Both the position numbers and the translations under genes were made by a program. From assembly GCF_002094855.1 (NCBI RefSeq), contig NZ_ARYN01000003.1:186001-250000 (forward strand): 64,000 nt of DNA. Reading direction: 5' to 3'. The DNA is from Zunongwangia atlantica 22II14-10F7. GTDB taxonomy: Bacteria; Bacteroidota; Bacteroidia; Flavobacteriales; Flavobacteriaceae. The notes beneath the pieces are model-generated. The model was not told the DNA's origin. It saw only the letters and a program-made list of their open reading frames with translations, and ran no database searches. Within the stretch, counting starts at the first letter, position 1; every line of letters begins with the position of its first letter. Shown one piece after another: positions 44,306 through 51,573 of this stretch.

Positions 44306-45040
44306 ATGATAGTAAAAGACAAAGTCGCTTTAATAACTGGAGCAAGTAGCGGAATAGGAAAAGCTATTGCCATAAAATTATCTGAAGAAAACTGCAAAAT
44401 CGTCCTTGCTAGCAGAAATGTCAAAAAACTTCAGGAAATTCAGAAACAATTAAAATCCGATAGTATTACTATCGAAATGGATGTAAGCCAGACAGAAAGT
44501 GTGGCCAAAGGTTTTAAAAAAGCTATCGCTAAATTTAAAACAATAGATATTCTGGTAAATTCAGCCGGAGTAATGCCTTTAACCTATTTAAAAAACCGCC
44601 ACTTAGATGAATGGTTGCAAACCATCGAGGTAAATGTAAAAGGAACATTGCGCTGCATTCATGGCGTATTACCATATATGAAGAAAAACGAGGGCGGTCA
44701 CATTATTAATATTTCTTCTGTAGATGGTAAAGAGGTGTATCAAGGTGGTGCTATTTACGGCGCATCAAAATCGGCCATTATCACTTTATCCAAGGCGATG
44801 CGAATGGAGCTTTCTCCTGAATATAATATAAGAGTCACCTGTATCGAACCAGGAACGGTAGATACCAGTTTAAGAAATAATATCACAGACGAAGAATTAC
44901 TGAATGATAAAAACTACAATAACGCAGCTGAACCAAAATTAGAAGCTAACAATATTGCAGATGCTGTTCTTTACGCTCTCTCGCAACCCGATAGTGTAAA
45001 CGTGAACGAACTGCTTATAAAACCAACTGGAAAATCTTAA
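44306..45040 (+). CDS. Short-chain dehydrogenase/reductase
   Basis: 244 residues, cytoplasmic classical SDR. The cofactor loop is TGASSGIGKA at residues 11-20, LVNSAGV the NNAG-type motif, NISSVDG the catalytic Ser and YGASKSA the catalytic Tyr/Lys pair. The C-terminus carries CIEPGTVDTSLR. It oxidises or reduces a small alcohol or ketone with NAD(P); SASRN after the second strand suggests NADP preference. Followed 72 bp later by a small glycine-zipper gene. Confidence 0.92.
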   Translation: MIVKDKVALITGASSGIGKAIAIKLSEENCKIVLASRNVKKLQEIQKQLKSDSITIEMDVSQTESVAKGFKKAIAKFKTIDILVNSAGVMPLTYLKNRHLDEWLQTIEVNVKGTLRCIHGVLPYMKKNEGGHIINISSVDGKEVYQGGAIYGASKSAIITLSKAMRMELSPEYNIRVTCIEPGTVDTSLRNNITDEELLNDKNYNNAAEPKLEANNIADAVLYALSQPDSVNVNELLIKPTGKS

Positions 45041-45112
45041 AAATTTTAATTCTGAATCCAATAAAACAGACTCAGAATCTAATCATTAACCAAAATAAAA
45101 ACTATAAATACT

Positions 45113-45334
45113 ATGAAAAATCAATTGAAAAAAACCGGAAAATGGGCTGCTGGATACCTTGCGGCTAAAGCAGGAAAAAGAGTAGTGGCCAAAAGTGGCG
45201 TTGTAGGACTTGGAATTGGTGCTGCAGCAGGTTTAGGTTACTTAGGCTATAAACTTTTTAAAACCAAAAAAGATCAAGACGATATTAGCCAGAATTACCA
45301 TGAAATTAAAGGCGAAAAGAAAATTGTGGTGTAA
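45113..45334 (+). CDS. Small glycine-zipper membrane protein
   Basis: 73 residues. A Lys-rich start is followed by a hydrophobic glycine-rich helix (VVGLGIGAAAGLGYLGYKLF) with GxxxG spacing, then a charged tail. It looks like a single-span membrane protein. No family name recognised. The coding frame is closed by a terminator at 45395, supporting a real gene. Confidence 0.65.
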   Translation: MKNQLKKTGKWAAGYLAAKAGKRVVAKSGVVGLGIGAAAGLGYLGYKLFKTKKDQDDISQNYHEIKGEKKIVV

Positions 45335-45394
45335 AACATCCAATTTTAGCCAATAGAAATTACAAGGAATCATAAAATATCTCGAATATTGAGT

Positions 45395-45418
45395 AAGCCG
45401 GAATTTCCGGCTTTTTTT
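45395..45418 (+). terminator. Intrinsic terminator after the glycine-zipper gene
   Basis: AAGCCGG and CCGGCTT form a 7 bp stem around AATTT, followed by a run of seven T. Confidence 0.85.
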
Positions 45419-45565
45419 ATGTTTACTTTTTAAGCAATGGTCGTATATTTAAAGAGTGAATCGATCCAAAACTCTTAAAGCATAAATCAAAGAGCATTTT
45501 GTAGCTTCTAAATGAGCTTTAAACGATTTCAAATAAGCATAAAAGTCTAAAAACTACAAGTAATA

Positions 45566-47206
45566 ATGAAAAAAATCATACTCTTATTCGCAGGTATAAG
45601 CCTTTTTACTTCATGTAAAAATACCGGCGAAAACAAAGAATCTGAGGAAAATAATCTTATCGTTTCAACAGAAAATGGAAAAGTTGAAGGTTTTTTAAAT
45701 GAAGACCAATCGGTTAGAAAATACTTTGGGATTCCTTTCGCGCAACCTCCAGTTGGGGATTTACGATGGAAGGCGCCACAAGATGCCAAAAACTGGAATG
45801 ATACATTAGCTACAAAAGAATTTAAAAATAAACCCGTTCAGGCGAATGTGTTTGGGGACATGAAATCTCGTTCTAATGGGATGAGCGAGGATTGTTTGTA
45901 TCTAAATGTTTGGACGCCAAAAGAAACTTCAGAAGAAAAACTGCCGGTTCTTGTTTATTTCTACGGAGGCGGCTTTGTAGCCGGTGATGCTTCAGAACCT
46001 CGCTATGATGGCGAAACCATGGCTAAAAAAGGAATGCTTGTAGTTACCGTAAATTATAGGTTGAACATCTTTGGCTTTATGGCGCATCCAGAACTTAGTG
46101 AAGAAGCTTCTTATAAAGCTTCAGGAAATTATGGATTGTTAGATCAACAAAAATCACTGGAATGGGTTCAGGCTAATATTGCAGCTTTTGGAGGCGATCC
46201 TAAAAAGGTAACCATTGCAGGAGAATCTGCCGGATCGATTTCGGTAAGTGCTCAAATGGCTTCGCCTTTGTCTAAAGATTTAATTAATGGCGCGATTGGC
46301 GAAAGTGGTGCTTCTATTCATCCAACTCTTGCTCCTATATCTTTGGAAGAAGCTGAAAAAACCGGAATCGATTTTGCTGAACAAATTGGCGCTAACTCGC
46401 TGGCAGATCTTAGAGCGATGAGTACCGACTCTATTTTTATGCTTTACCAAAAATCGGGTAGATTTGGTTTCCCTGCAGTAATTGATAATTACTTTTTACC
46501 AAAATCACTTCCAGAAATTTTTGAAGCCAAAGAACAGGCACAAGTTCCTTTACTTGTAGGATGGAATTCTGCTGAAATTCCAGGAATGGGTGTGATGCAG
46601 GGATTAGAAAACACTCCAGAAAATTTCATTAAAAAAGTAAAAGAGATTTATCCTGAAGATTACGAAGAAGTATTAAATCTTTATCCACATACCACTAATG
46701 AAGAAGTAATCCTTTCAGCAACAAAACTAGCTTCAGATCGCTTTATTGTTTACAGTACCTGGAAATGGTTCGATCTTCATCGCAAAAATTCAAATGCTCC
46801 TGTTTATCGTTATTTGTACAGTAAATTAAGACCAGAATTAAAAGATCAATCTAAACAACCGGGACTTGCCGGCGGAACTCAGGAAAAAGACGAAAATACT
46901 CCTGAAGCACCAAAAGCGATTGGCGCACCACATGCGGCAGAGATCGAATATTTTATGGGGAATCTTGATCGCATAGAAGATTATGCATGGACAGAAGAAG
47001 ATTATAAAGTTTCAGAAACGATTCAGGAATACCTGGCGAATTTCGTTAAAACCGGTAATCCAAATACCGAATCTTTACCAGAATGGCCAAAAGCTGAAGC
47101 TAATGATGAAACTCCACCTGTAATGATCTTAGATACCGAATCTAAAGCTGAAAATGCTGAAGATGATAAACGATTTTTATTTTTAGATAAGGATTACACA
47201 AAGTAA
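45566..47206 (+). CDS. Carboxylesterase type B lipoprotein
   Basis: 546 residues. Lipobox FTSC (Cys17). The body is an alpha/beta hydrolase of family PF00135: YFGIPFAQPPVGDLRWKAP, SEDCLYLNVWTP, YFYGGGFVAG (oxyanion hole), nucleophile elbow IAGESAGSISV and the catalytic His in GAPHAAEIEYF. Such enzymes remove acyl or aryl esters; a periplasmic or surface lipoprotein could deacetylate or deferuloylate polysaccharides. It is a single gene ended by the terminator at 47235. Confidence 0.93.
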   Translation: MKKIILLFAGISLFTSCKNTGENKESEENNLIVSTENGKVEGFLNEDQSVRKYFGIPFAQPPVGDLRWKAPQDAKNWNDTLATKEFKNKPVQANVFGDMKSRSNGMSEDCLYLNVWTPKETSEEKLPVLVYFYGGGFVAGDASEPRYDGETMAKKGMLVVTVNYRLNIFGFMAHPELSEEASYKASGNYGLLDQQKSLEWVQANIAAFGGDPKKVTIAGESAGSISVSAQMASPLSKDLINGAIGESGASIHPTLAPISLEEAEKTGIDFAEQIGANSLADLRAMSTDSIFMLYQKSGRFGFPAVIDNYFLPKSLPEIFEAKEQAQVPLLVGWNSAEIPGMGVMQGLENTPENFIKKVKEIYPEDYEEVLNLYPHTTNEEVILSATKLASDRFIVYSTWKWFDLHRKNSNAPVYRYLYSKLRPELKDQSKQPGLAGGTQEKDENTPEAPKAIGAPHAAEIEYFMGNLDRIEDYAWTEEDYKVSETIQEYLANFVKTGNPNTESLPEWPKAEANDETPPVMILDTESKAENAEDDKRFLFLDKDYTK

Positions 47207-47234
47207 TCGCCAAATATATGCCTTTATAAAAAAG

Positions 47235-47263
47235 AAAGCCCTCTAAAATTAGAGGGCTTTTTT
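47235..47263 (+). terminator. Intrinsic terminator after the carboxylesterase gene
   Basis: AAAGCCCTCT and AGAGGGCTTT form a 10 bp perfect stem with loop AAAATT, followed by TTT. Confidence 0.9.
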
Positions 47264-47363
47264 GATCTTAGTAAACTACCTCAAGTCTAGCCAATGAAAG
47301 CTTTGTTTGAAAATAAACTTTAATTCAAGCTAAGCTTCGAAGTATTTAATCTTGATTACCAAG

Positions 47364-47726
47364 TTAATTTTGGCGTCTATCTCGCATCCTGCCACGCATT
47401 TGCTCACGGCGCTCTTCCTGCATTTTAGTATATTTTTTAAACTGATCTTCAGTAAGTAATTCTTTAAGATCTTCGTCTCTCTTTTCAGAAAGTTTTCTCA
47501 TTTGCTCAAAACGCTTACTACGATCTCCGTTAGAATTTCGAAGCGCTTGTAATCCTTCAGTAAAATCTTTATTGATTTCTTTATACGCCGGGATTTGTTC
47601 TTCATTTAAAGCCAAAGCAGCAATTTCTTCTTCCTGCATTTTCTTTAAGACATCTTCAGACATTCTTCCCTGAGCAAATACTTGAGCTCCAAAAAGAAGA
47701 AATAAACCTAAAATTATTTTTTTCAT
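47364..47726 (-). CDS. Small periplasmic Spy/CpxP-like protein
   Basis: 120 residues. Signal peptide GLFLLFGAQVFAQ, then an all-helical body of charged repeats (LALNEEQIPAYKEINKDFTEG, MRKLSEKRDEDLKELLTEDQFKKY, given in part) with the LTEDQF variant of the LTxxQ motif of Spy/CpxP-type proteins. The C-terminus is Arg-rich (RREQMRGRMRDRRQN). A role as chaperone or metal-responsive factor is inferred. It follows the Fur-family gene by 96 bp on the same strand. Confidence 0.75.
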   Translation of the reverse strand: MKKIILGLFLLFGAQVFAQGRMSEDVLKKMQEEEIAALALNEEQIPAYKEINKDFTEGLQALRNSNGDRSKRFEQMRKLSEKRDEDLKELLTEDQFKKYTKMQEERREQMRGRMRDRRQN

Positions 47727-47822
47727 GATTTAAACTGGTATTAAGTTACTACAAGCATTTGACTCTTAAATAATTAATTAGTTTAAACCATAAATCTTAA
47801 AATTATAAGATTTCAAGAATAA

Positions 47823-48233
47823 TTATTTAGAACATTTATCACATAAACCTTTTACCACAAGATTAGCATCTGTAGCCTTAAATCCTTTAGGAAGACTAAT
47901 ATTAGGAATTGTTTGATCTGTTAAACATTGGGTTTCCCCACATTTAGAACAGTGAAAATGAAGATGTAATTTATCATTCAAACTTTTATTTCCAGAAGAT
48001 TCTAAAGCAAACTTTGCCATTCCGCTACCATCTTCAATTTTATGAACCAAACCTTTTTCCTCGAATAGCTTTAAACTTCTAAAGAGTGTAGTTCTTTCAG
48101 TTTGGCCAAAAGCCGCTTCAATATCATTTAAACTCATCGCCAAAGATTCTTTTGCCATAAATTTATAAACCAACAATCGCACGGCAGTGGGACGAATTCC
48201 CTTAGCTTTTAAAATACTTTCAATTTCTTCCAT
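47823..48233 (-). CDS. Fur-family metal-responsive regulator
   Basis: 136 residues. The winged helix reads GIRPTAVRLLVYKFM, MSLNDIEAAFGQTERTTLFRSLKLFEEKGLVHKI (in part) with HxHxHFHCSKCG metal/zinc motif: LHLHFHCSKCGETQC and the second pair CDKCSK give the structural CxxC...CxxC zinc site. It belongs to the Fur/Zur/PerR group (PF01475); which metal cannot be told. It stands upstream of the Spy-like gene on the same strand and is divergent from the dihydroxyacetone kinase gene. Confidence 0.9.
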   Translation of the reverse strand: MEEIESILKAKGIRPTAVRLLVYKFMAKESLAMSLNDIEAAFGQTERTTLFRSLKLFEEKGLVHKIEDGSGMAKFALESSGNKSLNDKLHLHFHCSKCGETQCLTDQTIPNISLPKGFKATDANLVVKGLCDKCSK

Positions 48234-48605
48234 GATATTTTTAGATCCTTCTTGTGGATTTCTTCAGGAACATAAATTTAAGATTTATTGGATAGTTTCT
48301 CGGTATTCCGGCAGAAAGTCTTCAGAATTTATCACTTACTGTGTTTACAAGTTAAGTAAACAAACTCAGCGCAAGCCTGTGAGACGTTTAAAAAATTCGT
48401 CTTTGTATCTAGGCAAGCTTCGTAACATTCAATCTCGATTACCAAGTAAAAAATATAAGCTGAAAATCGATAAAATCGAGATGCTTTTTTATTCCCTTCA
48501 AAAAGTGCTAAAAGCAACTTAAAGTTTTTATAAATTCTGAAGTGAATAGCGCTTCTCACTGTGTAAAGGCTTTATAATTCTTTACCTTTAAAAGAAAACC
48601 TTTCC
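48234..48605. other. Gene-free stretch between fur-family gene and dihydroxyacetone kinase
   Basis: 372 bp. At 48415-48447 lies a 33 bp sequence (AAGCTTCG, AATCTCGATTACCAAGT) that is 28/33 identical to one at 47332-47364 in the same orientation. AGACG and CGTCT at about 48382-48402 can pair. The TTACCTTTAAAAG near 48583 resembles a -7 box (TACCTTTA) for the kinase gene. No credible protein is encoded. Confidence 0.45.
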
Positions 48606-50234
48606 ATGAAATTTTTCATTAATAAACCCGATAACGTTGTAAACGAATCTATAGAAGGATTGCTTACAGATCCTAATCTTACCAAACTAGACAGTTTTCC
48701 AGAAGTAAGAGTAGTTACCCGAAAAGAGATCGATAGATCTAAAGTTGCCATCATCTCTGGTGGAGGTTCTGGTCACGAGCCTATGCACGCTGGTTTTGTC
48801 GCCAAAGGAATGCTCACAGCTGCCGTTTGTGGCGATATTTTCGCATCACCATCTGTAGATGCTGTTTTAGCGGCCATTCTTGCGGTAGACAGTGAAAAAG
48901 GCTGTTTACTGGTTATAAAAAATTATACCGGAGATCGATTGAATTTTGGGCTAGCAGCCGAGCAGGCCAGGGCTCTTGGTCATAAAGTTGAAACAGTGAT
49001 CGTGGGTGACGATATTGCTTTAGGCGAAGATACGCAGCAGCGTGGTCTTGCAGGAACTTTACTGGTTCATAAAGTTGCCGGACAATTAGCTGAAGAAGGA
49101 AAATCTTTGGATGAAGTCACCAAAGCGGCAAAAAAAGTGGCTGAAAGTGCTATCTCGATCGGACTATCACTTACCGAAGGACAGAAATTCAACAACCCTG
49201 AAGAGTCGAGATTGGATAAATCTGAAGCAGAATTAGGATTGGGAATTCACGGCGAACCAGGTGTAGATGTTATAAAAATGGATCAGGCCGATGCACTGGT
49301 TCAAAAAGCGGTAGATAAATTGAAGGAATATCTTCCGGAGGACGAAGAAAAATATGTGCTGCTTTTTAACAATTTGGGCAGTGTGACTCCGCTTGAAATG
49401 AATTTACTGGTGCATAGTTTTGATAAAATCGATATTTCTAAAAAAGTGAAATACCTGGTAGGCCCAACCGCAATGACCACTTCTTTAAATATGAATGGTT
49501 TTTCGATCACGCTTTTAAAATTAGACGAAGAGATCGAAAATGCACTTTTAGAAAAAACCGAAACTCCAGAATGGCGAATTAGAGCCTATGCGAAACCAAG
49601 TAGCATTAAAAGTCCGGACTTACCTAAAACCATGCAATTCGAGCCTTCTGAAAATAAAAAACACCAGAAGATTGTAGAAAGTATTGCCGATTATCTTATC
49701 GAGATGGAAAAGGAAATGAACGATCTGGACGAGAAAGTTGGTGATGGCGATGCAGGATCTACTTTTGCTGCTGCAGGGAAAAAGTTTAAAAAGATTTCTT
49801 CGGAATTACCCTATGCTTCGTTACCTGAATTATTTACCACCATTGGCCGCGTTTTAGCACGAGAAACCGGTGGTTCTAGCGGTGTATTGTTGTCGATGCT
49901 CTTTACCAAAGCCGGAAGCAGCCTTGAAGATGATGACAATATTGGAAAAGCTTTGCTAAACGGATTAGAAAAAATGAAATCCTACGGTGGCGCTGAAAAG
50001 GGCGATCGTACCATGATCGATGCTATGCAACCTGCTTTTGAGGCTTTAAGCGATAATAAGTCTATCAAAGAAGCTGCAGAAGCTGCGAGAGAAGGAGCCG
50101 ATGAAACCGCCAATATCACCAATACCAGTGCAGGACGTAGTTCTTATTTATCTGAATCTAGCCTTGAAGGAATCCCAGATCCGGGCGCTGAAATGGTCGC
50201 TCGAGTATTTGAAAAGCTTGTTGAAATTGTATAA
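48606..50234 (+). CDS. ATP-dependent dihydroxyacetone kinase (DhaK-DhaL fusion)
   Basis: 542 residues. The N-terminal DhaK domain (1-330) has SGGGSGHEPMHAGFV (51-65), GVIKNYTGD-type VIKNYTGDRLNF (103-114) and LGIHGEPGV, with His215 expected to bind dihydroxyacetone covalently. The C-terminal DhaL domain (about 345-542) has DLDEKVGDGDAGSTFAAA (Asp ligands for Mg-ATP at 374-382) and a final SYLSESSLEGIPDPGA segment. It phosphorylates dihydroxyacetone or glyceraldehyde in glycerol use. No PTS DhaM is near, which fits ATP dependence. Ends in a terminator preceded by repeat copy C. Confidence 0.95.
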   Translation: MKFFINKPDNVVNESIEGLLTDPNLTKLDSFPEVRVVTRKEIDRSKVAIISGGGSGHEPMHAGFVAKGMLTAAVCGDIFASPSVDAVLAAILAVDSEKGCLLVIKNYTGDRLNFGLAAEQARALGHKVETVIVGDDIALGEDTQQRGLAGTLLVHKVAGQLAEEGKSLDEVTKAAKKVAESAISIGLSLTEGQKFNNPEESRLDKSEAELGLGIHGEPGVDVIKMDQADALVQKAVDKLKEYLPEDEEKYVLLFNNLGSVTPLEMNLLVHSFDKIDISKKVKYLVGPTAMTTSLNMNGFSITLLKLDEEIENALLEKTETPEWRIRAYAKPSSIKSPDLPKTMQFEPSENKKHQKIVESIADYLIEMEKEMNDLDEKVGDGDAGSTFAAAGKKFKKISSELPYASLPELFTTIGRVLARETGGSSGVLLSMLFTKAGSSLEDDDNIGKALLNGLEKMKSYGGAEKGDRTMIDAMQPAFEALSDNKSIKEAAEAAREGADETANITNTSAGRSSYLSESSLEGIPDPGAEMVARVFEKLVEIV

Positions 50235-50249
50235 AAAATCAGTTAAATA

Positions 50250-50286
50250 CCTCGGGGTATTATACCCTTTGGCGGTACCAATAAAA
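50250..50286 (+). repeat. Double-hairpin dispersed repeat, copy C
   Basis: CCTCGGGGTATTATACCC then TTTGGCGGTACCAATAAAA, 15 bp past the kinase stop. It contains two adjacent palindromes: GGGTA-TTA-TACCC and TTGG-CGGTA-CCAA. Alternative pairings (TACC-TCGG-GGTA) are also possible. Confidence 0.7.
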
Positions 50287-50317
50287 AAATCCGTTAGAAG
50301 TTCTAACGGATTTTTTT
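50283..50317 (+). terminator. Intrinsic terminator after dihydroxyacetone kinase
   Basis: ATCCGTTAGAA and TTCTAACGGAT form an 11 bp stem around a G, preceded by A-rich and followed by T-rich runs. It overlaps the right end of repeat copy C. Confidence 0.85.
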
Positions 50318-50353
50318 GTAATTGACTAATACCTTGTTCTTATCGAATACTTT

Positions 50354-51295
50354 TTACTTTTTTAAATACTGAAATGAATTTGATTTCAGTTTAAAAACAT
50401 TCTTCTTTTTATCGAATTTCAGCTTAACAATAGCTGTTTTACGCGGACTAACCTGTTCTTCTGAAAAATGAGTATGCAGCACATAATACAAAGAATTTCC
50501 TTTTTTAAACAAATCGCCATGTCCTGTACCATTAATATCCAAATCTGCTGTTGATATTAGCGGATTTGAAGCTGCTTTTTTCCAGGGGCCAAATGGACTT
50601 TTAGCCGTAGCCACCCCTACCGAATAGTCTGGATTTCTAAAATCGTTTACCGAGTAAAGCATAACATAAGTATCGCCATTTTTAAAAACTGTTGGCCCTT
50701 CGCTTACAGGCCATTCAGCATTTGCAGTGTTTTCCCAGCTTTCTTCAGCAGCAATACATTCTTTTAAAGTTTCGGGCTTTATTGCGCTAAGATCTTTGGT
50801 CATTTCAGCAACAAAAATTCGGTTTCCTTCCGTTAATCTTACATGGTATAAATACACTTTCCCATCATCAAAAAAAACAAAAGGATCGATTTGGTTTACC
50901 GGAGCTTCTAAAGCTTTTCCTTCATTTTCAAATGGTCCTAAGGGACTATTGGCGGTTGCTATGGCAATATTTTCGTTGGCAGTATACGCCATATAATATT
51001 TGCCCTGGTATTTAAAGATTTGCGGCGCCCAAAAACCTTTGGTTCCAAATGCATCTCCTTTCTTTAAAGCAAAACCATCAGTTTTTCCAACAGGGCCTTC
51101 CCAGTTTTTTAGATCTTTAGAAGTATACACCAAAAAACCTTCACCAGGAATGCTTTGATCTTCCTTGGTTCCGTATAAATAATAAGTGTCATTTTCTTCG
51201 AAAATCGTTGGATCTGCTAACAAAATTTGCTTTTCCTGAGCATATAACTGCATTGAAAAAACAATGCTTAAAAACAACCAAAATCGGTTTATCAT
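50354..51295 (-). CDS. Secreted GH43-family glycosidase
   Basis: 313 residues. Signal peptide to about residue 20 (LFLSIVFSMQLYAQ). Five-bladed propeller with the GH43 triad: D28 in LLADPTIFEEND (base), the Asp of VNQIDPFVFFDD (pKa modulator) and the Glu of VSEGPTVFKNGD (acid). GTGHGDLFKKG supplies the conserved His. Family activities include arabinanase, arabinofuranosidase and xylosidase. It is the last gene of the right-hand polysaccharide locus, 278 bp after the GH2 gene; that gap contains possible hairpins. Confidence 0.92.
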   Translation of the reverse strand: MINRFWLFLSIVFSMQLYAQEKQILLADPTIFEENDTYYLYGTKEDQSIPGEGFLVYTSKDLKNWEGPVGKTDGFALKKGDAFGTKGFWAPQIFKYQGKYYMAYTANENIAIATANSPLGPFENEGKALEAPVNQIDPFVFFDDGKVYLYHVRLTEGNRIFVAEMTKDLSAIKPETLKECIAAEESWENTANAEWPVSEGPTVFKNGDTYVMLYSVNDFRNPDYSVGVATAKSPFGPWKKAASNPLISTADLDINGTGHGDLFKKGNSLYYVLHTHFSEEQVSPRKTAIVKLKFDKKKNVFKLKSNSFQYLKK

Positions 51296-51365
51296 ATTCT
51301 ATTTTTTTTGATAAAAACCTGAAAATTTAAAATCTTCAGCTTTTAAAAAGATATTTTATTAAATA

Positions 51366-51501
51366 AAATGGCACCAAAATAAATTTGATGCCATTTCTCC
51401 TAAAAACGCTGCACCAGGATCAACTAGCCTGGTACATGCATCAACAAAAAAACTAACTGTAATTTAGATTACACGGTACTAACTGGGTTACAAGTCCAGT
51501 T
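51366..51501 (-). terminator. Three inverted repeats in the GH2/GH43 intergenic gap
   Basis: Three pairs lie between the GH2 stop and the GH43 start: AAATGGCA/TGCCATTT (51366-51396), ACCAGG/CCTGGT (51413-51433) and AACTGG/CCAGTT (51481-51501). The first is followed on the minus strand by TTATTT, so it is the best terminator candidate. They may separate the GH43 gene from the rest of the locus. Confidence 0.4.
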
Positions 51502-51573
51502 TTCTATAAAAATCTTCTTATTTTTTATACAATTTCGATGTATTGGATATTCAAAATTTATAGTTTCAATGTG

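Noticed and set aside
48332-48559. 75-residue reading frame on the minus strand upstream of the Fur-family gene
   Set aside because: No signal, domain or start site support; it covers the 33 bp repeat and looks like non-coding sequence.
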